This document shows positions 1 through 15,231 of a stretch of DNA of 64,000 nucleotides, piece after piece. Under the pieces are notes generated by a model that was given only the letters and a program-made list of their open reading frames with translations, was not told where the DNA came from and did not search any database. Made by a program: the position numbers and the translations under genes. Each line of letters opens with the position of its first letter. Position 1 is the first letter of the stretch. This DNA is from Tabrizicola sp. (GTDB taxonomy: Bacteria; Pseudomonadota; Alphaproteobacteria; Rhodobacterales; Rhodobacteraceae), in the NCBI RefSeq assembly GCF_022842145.1, contig NZ_JALHQD010000008.1, positions 62,001 to 126,000 of the forward strand, given 5' to 3'.

Positions 1-891
<891 letters not shown>

Positions 892-1140
892 TCAGTTCTC
901 CCCGCGACGGTCTAGTTATTGTTATTATTGGCTGAATTTTCAACCTTACGGCTTTGTACCGCTATCTTGTGGTCAACTCTTTACGATTCTTGGACTTCTA
1001 TCAATCCCGATTTGCGGCGCGATTCTACCCTGTTCCCCCGGCATTATGACCGATCTTCACATCAATCTGCCAGATATTGACTAAGGCGAGCCTGAACGAC
1101 AGGCTGGCCACCAGATATAGGTTTGGCAAGGGAAATCACG

Positions 1141-2298
1141 ATGACCGCACTGACGCCGCGTCAGATTCTGGATCAGTTGGTCAATTTCCCGACGGTCAGC
1201 CGCGATTCGAATCTTGCGCTGGTCGACTGGCTGGAAGGCTACCTGGTCGGCCAGGGGGTGAAGTGCTTCCGGCACTGGAACGAGGACCGGCAGAAGGCGG
1301 CGCTGATCGCCCATGCCGGCCCTTGGGTCGAGGGAGCCGTGGTGTTGTCGGGGCACTCGGACGTGGTGCCGGTGGAAGGGCAGGCCTGGACCTCGGACCC
1401 CTGGACGGTCGTGGAACGGGACGGGCGGCTTTACGGGCGCGGGACCTGCGACATGAAGGGTTTCGTCGCGCTGGCGGTCTGGGCGGTAGTCGAGGCGCAG
1501 CGTCGGGGCGTGGCGAAGCCGGTGCAACTGGCGCTGTCCTATGACGAGGAGGTCGGGTGCACGGGTGCGCCGCCGATGATCGAGACGATGCAGGGCGTGG
1601 TGCCGAAAGGGGCCATCGCGCTGATCGGCGAGCCGTCGCGGATGAAGGTGATCACCGGGCACAAGGGCGGCACTGGCTACAACGTGCATGTGAAGGGGTA
1701 TGAGGTGCATTCCTCGCTGCTGCCCGAGGGGGTTTCGGCGGTGATGGAGGCGGCGCGGCTGATCGGGTGGGTGAACGACCACAACGACGCGATCCAGGCG
1801 CGGCCGCGCGGGGCGATCGGGGGCCGGTTCCATCCGCCGTTCACGACGCTGCATGTCGGCCGCATCCAGGGCGGAACTGCGGACAACATCACGGCAGCGG
1901 ACTGCCGGTTCGCGGTGGAGATGCGCTGCGTGCCGGATGACGACGCCGAAGCGCATGCGGGGGCCTTCCGGGCCGAGGCGCAGCGGCTGGATGCGGCGCT
2001 GAAGGCGCGGCGGCCCGAGGCGGGGGTGCGGCTGGAGAAGTTCTTCGATGTCTCGCCCTTGCGGCCCGAGGTGGATGGCCCAGCGGAGGCTTTGGCGCGG
2101 GCGCTGACCGGTGAGAATGCCACGGGCGTGGTGTCCTATGGCACCGAAGCTGGGCAGTTCCAGGATGCAGGGTACTCGGCGGTGGTGATCGGGCCGGGAG
2201 ATATCGCCCAGGCGCATCAGGCGGATGAATATCTGGAGGTCAGCGAGTTCCAGGCCGGGCAAAGGTTCATGGAGCGGCTCCTGGAGCGGCTGCAGTGA
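1141..2298 (+). CDS. argE: Acetylornithine deacetylase-like M20 peptidase
   Basis: This is a zinc-dependent M20 family amidohydrolase of the ArgE/DapE type, which would remove an acetyl group from an N-acetyl amino acid such as acetylornithine. Visible metal-site motifs are LSGHSDVVPV (His and Asp), YGRGTCDMKGFVAL (bridging Asp) and SYDEEVGCTG (catalytic Glu); length is 385 residues, normal for ArgE. I chose the ATG at 1141 because AAGGGAA lies just upstream; an in-frame TTG at 1123 is possible but less likely. Its stop overlaps the start of the next oxidoreductase gene. The pairing with a peptide transporter and an amine oxidase suggests catabolic use of an imported N-acylated compound rather than arginine biosynthesis. 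The exact substrate is not provable here. Confidence 0.82.
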   Translation: MTALTPRQILDQLVNFPTVSRDSNLALVDWLEGYLVGQGVKCFRHWNEDRQKAALIAHAGPWVEGAVVLSGHSDVVPVEGQAWTSDPWTVVERDGRLYGRGTCDMKGFVALAVWAVVEAQRRGVAKPVQLALSYDEEVGCTGAPPMIETMQGVVPKGAIALIGEPSRMKVITGHKGGTGYNVHVKGYEVHSSLLPEGVSAVMEAARLIGWVNDHNDAIQARPRGAIGGRFHPPFTTLHVGRIQGGTADNITAADCRFAVEMRCVPDDDAEAHAGAFRAEAQRLDAALKARRPEAGVRLEKFFDVSPLRPEVDGPAEALARALTGENATGVVSYGTEAGQFQDAGYSAVVIGPGDIAQAHQADEYLEVSEFQAGQRFMERLLERLQ

Positions 2299-3635
2299 GC
2301 TTTCCGATTTCGGAGGCCTCTCCGATCCGGTTTTCTGCCGCTCTGCCCGCGCGGGCCGACGTGGTGGTGATCGGCGGCGGGGTGATCGGGGTGATGACGG
2401 CCTGGTTCCTGCGCGAAAAGGGCCTGTCGGTCGTTGTCTGTGAGAAGGGCCGGATCGCAGCCGAACAGTCGGGTCGCAACTGGGGCTGGGTGCGCCAGCA
2501 GGGGCGGGACCCTGGCGAGTTGCCGATCATGGTGGAAAGCCTGTCGATCTGGAAGCAGTTGGCATTGCAGATGGGCGACGGTCTGGGCTTCAAGCAGACC
2601 GGCGTCCTTTATCTGGCGAAAACCGAGGCGGAGATCGCCGGGTTCGAGGCCTGGACGGAACATTCCCGCGCGCATCAGCTGGACACGCGGCTTTTGACGG
2701 CCGACGAGACGTTGGGAATGCTGAAAGGCGCTGTATCGCCGTGGAAGGGCGGGCTTTTCACCGGCTCCGACGCGCGGGCGGAGCCCTGGGTGGCGGTCCC
2801 GGCGCTGGCGACGGCAGCTGTCGAGAAGGGCGTCATGATCCGCGAGGCCTGCGCTGTCAGGGGGCTGGACCTTTCGGCGGGCAAGGTTGCGGGCGTGGTG
2901 ACGGAGGCGGGGCGGATCGCCTGCGACCATGTGGTCGTCGCGGCGGGGGCTTGGTCGCGGCTGTTCCTGGGGAGCCTTGGCATCCGCATCCCGCAGCTTT
3001 CGGTGCTGGCCTCGGTCGCCGCGACCGAACCAATGCCGGAAATATTCCCTGGCAATGCGGCGGATGATGATTTCGCCTTTCGGCGTCGGGCGGACGGGGG
3101 ATATTCCATCGCCCCAGGCGCGCGGCATGACTTCTTCATCGGACGGGATGCGTTTGAAAGCTTTGGCGTCTATCTGCCCGTACTGAAAAAGGATTTTCGG
3201 TCGACCAACTTCCGCGCCGCCGCTCCGAAAGGCTTTCCGGATGGCTGGGGCACACCGCGCCGCTGGGCTTTGGACCGCGAAAGTCCTTTCGAGCGGCAGC
3301 GCGTCCTGAACCCTGCGCCAAAAATGCGGACTTTGTCCGCAGTGCAGGAGAGTTTTGCCCGCGCCTTCCCGTCGCTGGGGCGCCCGAAGCTGAAATCGGC
3401 ATGGGCGGGGATGATTGACAGCCTGCCGGATGTGGTGCCGATCGTCGACCATGCGCCGATCCCCGGACTGACCATCGCCACGGGCATGAGCGGGCATGGC
3501 TTCGGCATCGGGCCCGGCATGGGCCGCGTGGTGGCGGATCTGGTCACCGGCAGACCGGCGGGGCACGACCTGAGCCGGTTCCGCCTGTCGCGCTTCAGCG
3601 ACGGCAGCCCGATCCGGCCCGGCCCCAGTCTTTAG
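2295..3635 (+). CDS. FAD-dependent D-amino acid oxidase-family oxidoreductase (DadA-like)
   Basis: This is a flavoprotein of the DAO family that would oxidise an amine or amino acid. The N-terminal dinucleotide-binding motif VVVIGGGVIGVMTA is followed by the EKG strand end at about residue 52. SGRNWGWVRQQGRD follows, a pattern of DadA-like and opine/sarcosine-type oxidases. The C-terminal FAD-contact region is TGMSGHGFGIGPGMGRVVAD. It is 446 residues long and starts with a GTG overlapping the deacetylase stop (GTGA), so the two are translationally coupled. The stop overlaps the convergent CopZ-like gene by four bases. The substrate cannot be read from sequence; coupling to an ArgE-like enzyme suggests amino acid or opine catabolism. 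Confidence 0.8.
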   Translation: MSFPISEASPIRFSAALPARADVVVIGGGVIGVMTAWFLREKGLSVVVCEKGRIAAEQSGRNWGWVRQQGRDPGELPIMVESLSIWKQLALQMGDGLGFKQTGVLYLAKTEAEIAGFEAWTEHSRAHQLDTRLLTADETLGMLKGAVSPWKGGLFTGSDARAEPWVAVPALATAAVEKGVMIREACAVRGLDLSAGKVAGVVTEAGRIACDHVVVAAGAWSRLFLGSLGIRIPQLSVLASVAATEPMPEIFPGNAADDDFAFRRRADGGYSIAPGARHDFFIGRDAFESFGVYLPVLKKDFRSTNFRAAAPKGFPDGWGTPRRWALDRESPFERQRVLNPAPKMRTLSAVQESFARAFPSLGRPKLKSAWAGMIDSLPDVVPIVDHAPIPGLTIATGMSGHGFGIGPGMGRVVADLVTGRPAGHDLSRFRLSRFSDGSPIRPGPSL

Positions 3636-3829
3636 GCGACAGTGGCCGGATAGCCCGCCTGGTCCAGCGCCTTGATCAACTCGGCCGCGAGGGCAGGGCC
3701 GGTCACTTCGACCTTGCGGGTGGAAAGATCCACCGTCACAGAACCGGTTTCAGGCACGGAGCCAAGCGCGGCTTCAACCGTTGCCTTGCAGTGGTTGCAG
3801 GACATGTCAGGAACGGAAAGTGTGGTCAT
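3632..3829 (-). CDS. Heavy-metal-associated domain protein (CopZ-like copper chaperone)
   Basis: This 65-residue protein is a single HMA domain. The metal-binding loop is MSCNHCKATVE (MxCxxC) at about residues 9-19, and the aromatic/Gly turn near the C-terminus (AGYPATV) is typical of CopZ. It probably carries Cu(I) in the cytoplasm to a P-type ATPase or sensor, but no copA or cueR is present nearby, so it appears to be a stand-alone gene. The fold and motif are clear; the exact partner is unknown. It converges on the upstream oxidoreductase with a four-base overlap. Confidence 0.88.
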   Translation of the reverse strand: MTTLSVPDMSCNHCKATVEAALGSVPETGSVTVDLSTRKVEVTGPALAAELIKALDQAGYPATVA

Positions 3830-4066
3830 GGAGTATCCTTTCAGCCATCGATTGGTCCAGACCGCGCCCGCCGCGTCAAGGGGTTGCAGTCAGGCTGTCA
3901 CACCTCGGCCAATCTGCCGCAAAAATCGCCGAATCACGTTTCCAAAACGCTTTAAATCACTTAGAGAGACTTATTGTTTGCGGTAACAGGGGTGATCCGA
4001 CTGACCGCTGCCGAAAGCCCGCTTGACCGCCGCCTCAAGGCGCTTAGGCTTTCCCTGGAGTAGACC

Positions 4067-6475
4067 TTGCTGGACAAATCCGTGACCGATCTGAGCGTAA
4101 CCCCGAACATTCTGCAGGCAAGTGTCCTGCGCCACCTGACGTTTACCGTGGGCAAGGATGCGCCGCACGCCAGCGCGCATGACTGGCGCATGGCGCTGTC
4201 CCATGCGATCCGCGACCAGATCGTCGAGCCCTGGTTCGCCTCGACCCGCCGGACCTGGGCGGAAGACCGCAAGCGCGTCTACTACCTGTCGATGGAGTTT
4301 CTGATCGGCCGCATCCTGGAAGATGCGACGATCAATCTGGGCCTTTACGACATGGCCGCCGAAGCGATGGCGCATTTCGGGCAAGACATTCGGGTGGTGA
4401 TCGACGACGAGCCGGACGCGGCCTTGGGCAACGGCGGGTTGGGGCGGCTTGCGGCCTGTTTCATGGAATCGATGGCGACGCTGGGCTGCCCGGCCTATGG
4501 CTATGGCATCCGCTACGAGCACGGTCTTTTCCGCCAGCACTTCGACCAGGGCCGGCAGATTGAGACGCCGGAGAACTGGCTGGCGCAGGCGCATCCCTGG
4601 GAATTCGCGCGCCCTGAAAGCCGCTATACCATCGGCTTCAAAGGTCATGTCGAAAGCCGGGACGGCCGTGACACCTGGTATCCGCAGGAAACCGTGACGG
4701 CGGAGGCCTTTGATACTCCGGTCGTGGGCTGGCAGGGCAAGTGGGCCAACACGTTGCGGCTTTGGGGGGCGAAGGGGACGACGAACTTCGATCTCGAACG
4801 CTTCAACCGCGGCGATTACACCGCGGCTGCAGAGCCTGAGACCTTGGCGCGTACGTTGAGCCGGGTGCTTTACCCGGACGACACCACCTATCAGGGCAAG
4901 GAATTGCGGCTGAAGCAGGAATTCTTCCTGACCTCGGCTGCCTTGCAGGACATCCTGCGGCGGTTCCTGTCGAACCATTCCGATCTGCGGGCATTGCCGC
5001 GGCACGTGGCGATCCAGATGAACGACACGCATCCGGCGATCGCGGGGCCGGAACTGATCCGGCTGCTGTCGGACGAGCATGGGCTGCCGTTTGATGAAGC
5101 ACTGACCGTGGCGCGGGCCTGTCTGGGCTATACCAACCACACCTTGTTGCCGGAAGCGCTTGAAAAGTGGGCGACTTTCACCTTCGGCAACGTGCTGCCG
5201 CGCCACATGCAGATCGTCGAGAAGATCGACAGCTGGCATCGCCGCGCCTATCCGAACCGGCCGCATTACGTGGGCATCGTCAAGCACCAGGAAGTGCGGA
5301 TGGGCGAGCTTGCGTTCATCATGAGCCACAAGGTCAACGGCGTCTCGGCGCTGCATTCCGACCTGGTGAAGCAGAACCTGTTCCCCGAGCTGAACGCCTT
5401 GCACCCGGGGCGGATCATCAACCAGACCAACGGCGTGACGCCTCGTCGTTGGTTGCGGATGGCGAACCGGCCCCTCTCGACGCTGATCACCAACAGCATC
5501 GGCCCGGGCTGGGAGGCTGACCTTGACCGTCTGCGTCAGTTGGAGCCGCTGGCAGGGGAAGCCGGGTTCCGGGCGGAATTCGCGACGGCCAAGCGCGAGA
5601 ACAAGGTGCGCCTGTCGAACTGGATCGGGCGCGAGATGGGGGTGCAGGTCTCGCCCGACGCGATGTTCGACGTGCAGATCAAGCGCATCCATGAATACAA
5701 GCGGCAGCTGCTGAACATCCTCCAGACCGTCGCGCATTGGCAGCGGGTCCGGGCGAACCCGAAGGCTGGATGGGTGCCCCGGGTCAAGATTTTCGGCGGA
5801 AAGGCCGCGCCGGGCTATGCGGTGGCGAAGGAAATCATACGGCTGATCAATGATGTGGCCGAGGTTGTTAACAATGACCCGTTGACGGGTGACCTGCTGA
5901 AGATCGTCTATCCGCCGAACTACAACGTGACGATGGCCGAGCGGGTGATCCCGGCTTCGGACCTGTCCGAGCAGATCTCCACCGCCGGGAAAGAAGCGTC
6001 GGGCACCGGGAACATGAAGTTCATGATGAACGGGGCGCTGACCATCGGGACGCTGGACGGGGCCAATGTCGAAATTCTTCAGGAGGTTGGGGAGGAGAAC
6101 TTCTTCCTCTTCGGACTGACTGCCGAGGAAGTCGGCAAGCGCCGCGCAGACCCCGATCACGCCAAGAAGGCGATCGAGGCGAGCCAGCCCTTGATGGACG
6201 TCCTTCAGATGATTGCCGAAGGACGCTTCTCGCCCGAGGAGCCGGACCGGTATCACGGACTGGTTCACCGGGTCTGGCACCATGACTACTTCCTGGTGGC
6301 GGCAGATTTCGCGGCCTACCACGCGGCCCAGGGTGAGGTCGACACGGCCTATCTCGACCGGGACCGTTGGTGGCGCATGGCGGTGATGAACACGGCGCGG
6401 AGCGGGTTCTTCTCGTCCGACCGCACGATCCGCAGCTACATGGAAGAGATCTGGCAGGCGACGTCCGCGCTTTAA
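4067..6475 (+). CDS. glgP: Glycogen/alpha-glucan phosphorylase
   Basis: Glycogen phosphorylase releases glucose 1-phosphate from alpha-1,4-glucan ends using phosphate and pyridoxal phosphate. The 802-residue length is normal. Characteristic blocks include YYLSMEFLIGR, LGNGGLGRLAACF, IQMNDTHPAIA, QTNGVTPRRW, KRIHEYKRQL and EASGTGNMKF, whose Lys at about residue 651 is the PLP lysine. The start is a TTG at 4067 with GGAG six bases upstream; a GTG at 4082 is the alternative. It heads a six-gene operon, glgP-glgB-glgC-glgA-glgX-pgm, in which degradation and synthesis enzymes are transcribed together. A TTG start could lower its yield relative to the genes behind it, but that is inference. Confidence 0.96.
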   Translation: MLDKSVTDLSVTPNILQASVLRHLTFTVGKDAPHASAHDWRMALSHAIRDQIVEPWFASTRRTWAEDRKRVYYLSMEFLIGRILEDATINLGLYDMAAEAMAHFGQDIRVVIDDEPDAALGNGGLGRLAACFMESMATLGCPAYGYGIRYEHGLFRQHFDQGRQIETPENWLAQAHPWEFARPESRYTIGFKGHVESRDGRDTWYPQETVTAEAFDTPVVGWQGKWANTLRLWGAKGTTNFDLERFNRGDYTAAAEPETLARTLSRVLYPDDTTYQGKELRLKQEFFLTSAALQDILRRFLSNHSDLRALPRHVAIQMNDTHPAIAGPELIRLLSDEHGLPFDEALTVARACLGYTNHTLLPEALEKWATFTFGNVLPRHMQIVEKIDSWHRRAYPNRPHYVGIVKHQEVRMGELAFIMSHKVNGVSALHSDLVKQNLFPELNALHPGRIINQTNGVTPRRWLRMANRPLSTLITNSIGPGWEADLDRLRQLEPLAGEAGFRAEFATAKRENKVRLSNWIGREMGVQVSPDAMFDVQIKRIHEYKRQLLNILQTVAHWQRVRANPKAGWVPRVKIFGGKAAPGYAVAKEIIRLINDVAEVVNNDPLTGDLLKIVYPPNYNVTMAERVIPASDLSEQISTAGKEASGTGNMKFMMNGALTIGTLDGANVEILQEVGEENFFLFGLTAEEVGKRRADPDHAKKAIEASQPLMDVLQMIAEGRFSPEEPDRYHGLVHRVWHHDYFLVAADFAAYHAAQGEVDTAYLDRDRWWRMAVMNTARSGFFSSDRTIRSYMEEIWQATSAL

Positions 6476-6509
6476 GGGCGCAGTCCGACAGGCTTTCGGG
6501 AGGGGAAGC

Positions 6510-8681
6510 ATGGCTGAGACGACACTCGACAAAGGCGCGGCCGAGGCGATTGCCGGGGGCTTGCATGGCGACCCGTTCTCGGTCCTTGGGGCGCACAAGC
6601 GGGCCAAGGGCTGGGAGATCACGGCCTTTGTGCCGGGTGCGGAACGGCTGTGGGTCCGGACTGGCAAGACCGAAGCAGAGGCGATTCCTTATCCAGGTGT
6701 TCCGGGCGTGTTCACCCATCAGATCGCGCGCAAGGTCGGTTACAGCTTCCGCGCAGAAGGCCATGGTTCCGCGTGGGAATTCGAGGACCCGTATCGCTTC
6801 GGCCCGGTGCTGGGCGAGATGGATGAGTACCTTTTGGGCGAAGGGACTCACCGCCGCCTGTGGCAGGCGCTTGGAGCGCACGTGATAACGCATGAGGGAG
6901 TGGATGGCGTGCATTTCGCCGTCTGGGCACCCAACGCCGAACGCGTCAGCGTGGTGGGCGACTTCAACGTCTGGGACGGGCGGCGGAACCCGATGCGTCG
7001 GCGGGGCGCGACGGGGGTGTGGGAGATCTTCATTCCCGGCGTGGGCGAGGGCACGGCCTACAAGTACGAGATCAAGGGCCAAGGGGGCGTGGTGCTGCCG
7101 CTGAAAGCCGATCCCGTGGGGTTCGGTTCTGAACATCCACCTGCAAATGCCTCTGTTGTCAGGACAATTCGCGGCGACTGGCGCGACGGCGCCTGGATGG
7201 AAAGCCGAGCTGCGGCGCATACCATCGACGCCCCGATAAGCGTTTACGAAGTGCATCTGGGGTCCTGGCGGCGTGCGCCCGGCGACCGGATGCTGAGCTA
7301 TCTGGAACTGGCCGAGCAGTTGGTGGACTATGCCGCCGACATGGGCTTCACCCATATCGAGTGCCTGCCGGTCAGCGAGTTTCCCTTCGACGGATCATGG
7401 GGATACCAGCCGGTCGGCATGTTTGCACCCACGATCCGGCATGGCACGCCCGAAGAGTTCCGGGCCTTTGTCGATGCGGCACACCGCAAGGGGCTGGGCG
7501 TGATCCTGGATTGGGTTCCGGGGCATTTCCCGACGGATGCGCATGGGCTGGGCCAGTTCGACGGCACGGCGCTGTACGAACACGCCGACCCGCGCGAGGG
7601 GTTCCATCAGGACTGGAACACGCTGATCTACAATTACGGTCGGGTCGAGGTAAAGAACTACCTGGTCAGCAACGCCCTGTATTGGCTGGAGGAGTATCAC
7701 ATCGACGGCCTTCGGGTCGATGCGGTGGCCTCGATGCTTTACCGCGACTACAGCCGCAAGCAAGGAGAGTGGGTCCCGAACAAGGACGGTGGCCGCGAGA
7801 ACTATGAGGCAATCGACGTCCTGCGGTCGACCAACATCATCGCCTATGGCGAAGTGCCTGGGATCATGACGATCGCCGAGGAATCGACGGCATTTCCGGG
7901 GGTATCGCGGCCCGCGAACTGGGGCGGGCTGGGCTTCGGGTTCAAATGGAACATGGGGTGGATGAACGACACCCTTTCGTACATGCAGAAGGACCCGCTT
8001 TACAGGAAGTATCACCATCACCAGATGACCTTCGGCATGGTCTATGCCTGGTCCGAGAATTACATCCTGCCGATTTCCCACGACGAAGTGGTGCACGGCA
8101 AAGGCTCCATGCTGTCGAAGATGCCTGGCACCGCTTGGGAAAAGTTCGCGAACCTGCGCGCCTATTACGGGTTCATGTGGGCGCACCCGGGCAAGAAACT
8201 GCTGTTCATGGGGCAGGAGTTTGCCCAAGGCGCCGAGTGGAACCACAACCAGAGCCTCGACTGGCATCAGCTTGATATTGCGGAACATAAGGGAATGCAG
8301 CGGCTGGTGCGCGATCTGAACCGGGTCTACCGCGAAACGCGGGCGCTGCACGTCAACGACACGCGGCCCGAGGGCTTTGCCTGGATAGAGTCCAATGATG
8401 CGGATGCCGGTGTCTTTTCCTGGATCCGCAAGGGTGCCGACAACGACAAGCAGGTCGTGGCCGTGGTGAACATGACCCCGGTGGAGCGCACCTACCGGCT
8501 GGGTCTGCCGGCCGCGGGCAAATGGCATGAGATCCTGAACACCGATGCCGAGGCGTACGGCGGGGGCAACCGTGGCAACCTGGGAGGGGTGACCACGGAA
8601 AAGACGCCCTGGCATGGGCTTACTCAATCGGCGCTTGTCACACTGCCGCCCTTGTCGGCAGTCTATCTGCAACAGGATTGA
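6510..8681 (+). CDS. glgB: 1,4-alpha-glucan branching enzyme
   Basis: GlgB creates alpha-1,6 branches in growing glycogen. The protein has the usual N-terminal beta-sandwich segments, including the CBM48-type block [20 protein letters not shown], then the GH13 barrel. Catalytic positions line up with the E. coli enzyme offset by one: Asp404 in [10 protein letters not shown], Glu457 in [10 protein letters not shown] and Asp525 in [10 protein letters not shown]. Length is 723 residues, normal for the family. The ATG at 6510 has a strong GGGAGGGGA site upstream. It lies 34 bases behind glgP and ahead of glgC in the same operon. Confidence 0.97.
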   Translation: MAETTLDKGAAEAIAGGLHGDPFSVLGAHKRAKGWEITAFVPGAERLWVRTGKTEAEAIPYPGVPGVFTHQIARKVGYSFRAEGHGSAWEFEDPYRFGPVLGEMDEYLLGEGTHRRLWQALGAHVITHEGVDGVHFAVWAPNAERVSVVGDFNVWDGRRNPMRRRGATGVWEIFIPGVGEGTAYKYEIKGQGGVVLPLKADPVGFGSEHPPANASVVRTIRGDWRDGAWMESRAAAHTIDAPISVYEVHLGSWRRAPGDRMLSYLELAEQLVDYAADMGFTHIECLPVSEFPFDGSWGYQPVGMFAPTIRHGTPEEFRAFVDAAHRKGLGVILDWVPGHFPTDAHGLGQFDGTALYEHADPREGFHQDWNTLIYNYGRVEVKNYLVSNALYWLEEYHIDGLRVDAVASMLYRDYSRKQGEWVPNKDGGRENYEAIDVLRSTNIIAYGEVPGIMTIAEESTAFPGVSRPANWGGLGFGFKWNMGWMNDTLSYMQKDPLYRKYHHHQMTFGMVYAWSENYILPISHDEVVHGKGSMLSKMPGTAWEKFANLRAYYGFMWAHPGKKLLFMGQEFAQGAEWNHNQSLDWHQLDIAEHKGMQRLVRDLNRVYRETRALHVNDTRPEGFAWIESNDADAGVFSWIRKGADNDKQVVAVVNMTPVERTYRLGLPAAGKWHEILNTDAEAYGGGNRGNLGGVTTEKTPWHGLTQSALVTLPPLSAVYLQQD

Positions 8682-8718
8682 TTTCGGCGGGTTGAACCGC
8701 TTTGGGGAGGGAAGAGTG

Positions 8719-9990
8719 ATGAAGGCAAGACCGAACCAGCGCCTGTCGAGCCAGGCCATGGCGTTCGTCCTGGCGGGGGGGCGTGGCAGTCGCTTGAAAG
8801 AGCTGACCGACCGGCGCGCGAAACCGGCGGTCTACTTCGGTGGCAAGACGCGGATCATCGACTTTGCGCTGTCGAATGCGCTGAACTCGGGCATCCGGAA
8901 GATGGCGATTGCCACGCAATACAAGGCGCACTCCCTGATCCGCCACGTCCAGCGCGGCTGGGGCTTCTTCCGGGCCGAGCGGAACGAATACCTGGACATC
9001 CTGCCGGCCAGCCAGCGGATGGACGAGGTGAACTGGTATCGCGGGACGGCGGATGCCATCGCGCAGAACATCGACATCATCGACAGCTACGGCATCAAGT
9101 ACGTGATCGTGCTGGCAGGCGACCACATCTACAAGATGGATTACGAGGTGATGCTGCGCCAGCATGTCGAGCAGGCGGCGGACGTGACCATCGGGTGCCT
9201 GACCGTACCGCGGATGGAGGCGACGGCTTTTGGCGTGATGCACGTCGATGACACGATGCGGATCACCGATTTCCTGGAAAAGCCGAAGGACCCGCCGGCG
9301 ATCCCAGGCGATCCGGATCACGCGCTGGCGTCGATGGGGATCTATGTTTTCGACTGGGCCTTCCTGCGCGACCTTCTGCTGCAGGACATGCAGGACGACA
9401 ATTCAAGCCACGATTTCGGATTCGACCTGATCCCGAACATCGTCAAGAACGGCAAGGCCGTGGCGCACAAGTTTTCGGACAGCTGCGTCACCAGCGGGCT
9501 GGAGACGGAGCCCTACTGGCGCGACGTGGGGACGATCGACGCGTTCTGGCAGGCCAACATCGACCTGACGGATTTCACCCCGAAGCTGGATATCTATGAC
9601 AGCTCGTGGCCGATCTGGACCTATGCCGAGATCCTGCCGCCAGCAAAGTTCATCCATGACGAGGATGGGCGGCGCGGGTCGGCGGTGTCGTCGCTGGTCA
9701 GTGGAGACTGCATCGTGTCGGGCTCGTCGGTGTCGAATTCGCTGCTGTTTACCGGGGTCAGGACGCATTCCTGGTCCAGTCTGGAATACGTCGTGGCGCT
9801 TCCGCAGGTCTGCGTGGCCCGCAAGGCGCAGTTGAAGAACTGCGTGATCGACCGGGGGGTCATCATCCCGGAGGCCCTAGTGGTGGGCGAGGACCCTGAG
9901 GAAGACGCGAAGTGGTTCCGGCGGTCCGAAGGCGGGATCGTGCTGATTACCCAGGACATGCTGGACGCCCGGGCCAAGGCGCTTGGCTGA
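8719..9990 (+). CDS. glgC: Glucose-1-phosphate adenylyltransferase
   Basis: GlgC makes ADP-glucose from glucose 1-phosphate and ATP, the committed and allosterically controlled step of bacterial glycogen synthesis. The nucleotide-binding block [20 protein letters not shown] and [18 protein letters not shown] are intact, with the sugar-phosphate site region further on and a left-handed beta-helix C-terminus ([30 protein letters not shown]). The protein is 423 residues. I take the ATG at 8719, preceded by GGGAGGGAA; the adjacent GTG at 8716 is also possible, and the longer open frame upstream runs into glgB and is not real. It sits between glgB and glgA. Confidence 0.96.
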   Translation: MKARPNQRLSSQAMAFVLAGGRGSRLKELTDRRAKPAVYFGGKTRIIDFALSNALNSGIRKMAIATQYKAHSLIRHVQRGWGFFRAERNEYLDILPASQRMDEVNWYRGTADAIAQNIDIIDSYGIKYVIVLAGDHIYKMDYEVMLRQHVEQAADVTIGCLTVPRMEATAFGVMHVDDTMRITDFLEKPKDPPAIPGDPDHALASMGIYVFDWAFLRDLLLQDMQDDNSSHDFGFDLIPNIVKNGKAVAHKFSDSCVTSGLETEPYWRDVGTIDAFWQANIDLTDFTPKLDIYDSSWPIWTYAEILPPAKFIHDEDGRRGSAVSSLVSGDCIVSGSSVSNSLLFTGVRTHSWSSLEYVVALPQVCVARKAQLKNCVIDRGVIIPEALVVGEDPEEDAKWFRRSEGGIVLITQDMLDARAKALG

Positions 9991-10054
9991 ACGACTGGAC
10001 CTTGCCCGGGGTAAACGTTAACTCCGGGCGGGAAGTTACGGAAAGGCATGGCGA

Positions 10055-11475
10055 ATGGGCGGTCGGGTTCTGTCGGTGGCCTCGGAATGCGTCCCGCTGG
10101 TGAAGACTGGCGGGCTGGCGGATGTGGTGGGTGCTTTACCCCGGGCGCTGGCAGGGACCGGCTGGGACATGCGGGTCTTGCTGCCAGCCTACCGCGCGCT
10201 GCGGGAGCGTTCGGCGCATTGGCCGGTGGTCTGGGAGGAGCCGGACCTTTGGGGTGGCGCCGGGCGGGTGCTGGCGGGTGAAGAAGCAGGCGTACCACTT
10301 CTGCTTCTGGACGCGCCGCATCTTTATGACCGGGAGGGGGGGCCTTATTCCGGGCCGACCGGGGAGCACCCGGATAATGCGATCCGCTTTGCGGCGCTGT
10401 CCTGGGTCGCCGCCCGGATCGCGCGGGAAGGGTTGGACGGGTGGAAGCCCGATGTCCTGCACGCGCATGACTGGCAGGCGGGGCTGGCTCCGGCTTATCT
10501 TGCCTATCACGGCAATGGCGGCTGCAAGTCGGTCATCACCATCCACAACATCGCCTTCCAGGGCTGGGCGCCGGGACACATGCTGGGCATCCTGCGCCTG
10601 CCGGGCCACGCCTTCCACGCGGACGCCCTGGAGTATTACGGCGGTATCTCGACCCTGAAGGCAGGATTGGTGACGGCGGACTGGATCACCACGGTTTCGC
10701 CCAGCTATGCGGCCGAGATCATGCGGGAAGAGTTCGGGATGGGGCTGCAGGGTGTCATCGGTAACCGCGCTGCCGTGGTCTCGGGCATCCTCAATGGGGT
10801 CGATACAGAAAGCTGGTCGCCGCAGGTCGAGGACCCTCCGTTCGGGCCGAAGGCGCTGACGGGCAAGGCCGCCTGGCGCACGAAGCTGTGCGATGAATTC
10901 GGGCTGGAGGTGCCGGGCCCGCTGGCCATCGTCGTCAGCCGACTGACAGACCAGAAGGGCATCGACCTTTTGCCGCAGGTGGTCCCCGACTTTGTGGTCG
11001 GCGGGGGTGGGCTGATCGTGCTGGGGTCGGGCGAGCCACATCTGGAAACCGCTATGCGCGACCTTGCGGGGCGGTTCCCGGGGCGGGTCGCAGTGCAGAT
11101 CGGCTATGACGAGAAGCTAAGCCACCGGCTGTTTGCGGGGGCGGATGCAGTGCTGGTGCCCAGCAGGTTCGAGCCCTGCGGGCTGACACAGATGTATGGG
11201 CTTCGCTATGGCACCTTGCCTGTCGTAAGCATGGTCGGCGGGCTGGCAGACACGGTAATCGGGGCGTCTCCGGCGGCTTTGGCGGCGGGGGCGGCAACCG
11301 GAGTGACCTTCCATCCCGTTGATGCGCTGGCCTTCGGGCGCGCACTGACGCAACTTCTGGAACTGCACCACCTGCCGAAGCTTTGGTCCAAGCTGCGGGC
11401 CAACGCGATGGCGCAGCCGGTCGGGTGGGAAACCTCGGCCGTGGCCTATGCGGGTCTTTACGAAAGGCTGACCGC

Positions 11476-11479
<4 letters not shown>
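10055..11479 (+). CDS. glgA: Glycogen synthase (ADP-glucose)
   Basis: This GT5 family glycogen synthase transfers glucose from ADP-glucose to the glucan chain. The N-terminal KTGGLADV motif (Lys17 binds the ADP-glucose phosphates) is present, along with the HAHDWQAGL region and the C-terminal nucleotide-binding block PSRFEPCGLTQMYGLRYG. It is 474 residues, normal for bacterial GlgA. The ATG at 10055 follows GAAAGG with eight bases of spacing; an out-of-frame ATG at 10048 gives only a short shadow. Its TGA overlaps the GTG start of glgX. Confidence 0.96.
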
Positions 11480-15230
<3,751 letters not shown>

Positions 15231-15231
15231 G

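Noticed and set aside
3971-6667. An 898-codon open frame antisense to glgP.
   Set aside because: It is the reverse of a highly conserved gene in GC-rich DNA, with His/Arg/Pro-rich translation and no motif or ribosome site; antisense frames this long are a codon-bias artefact here.
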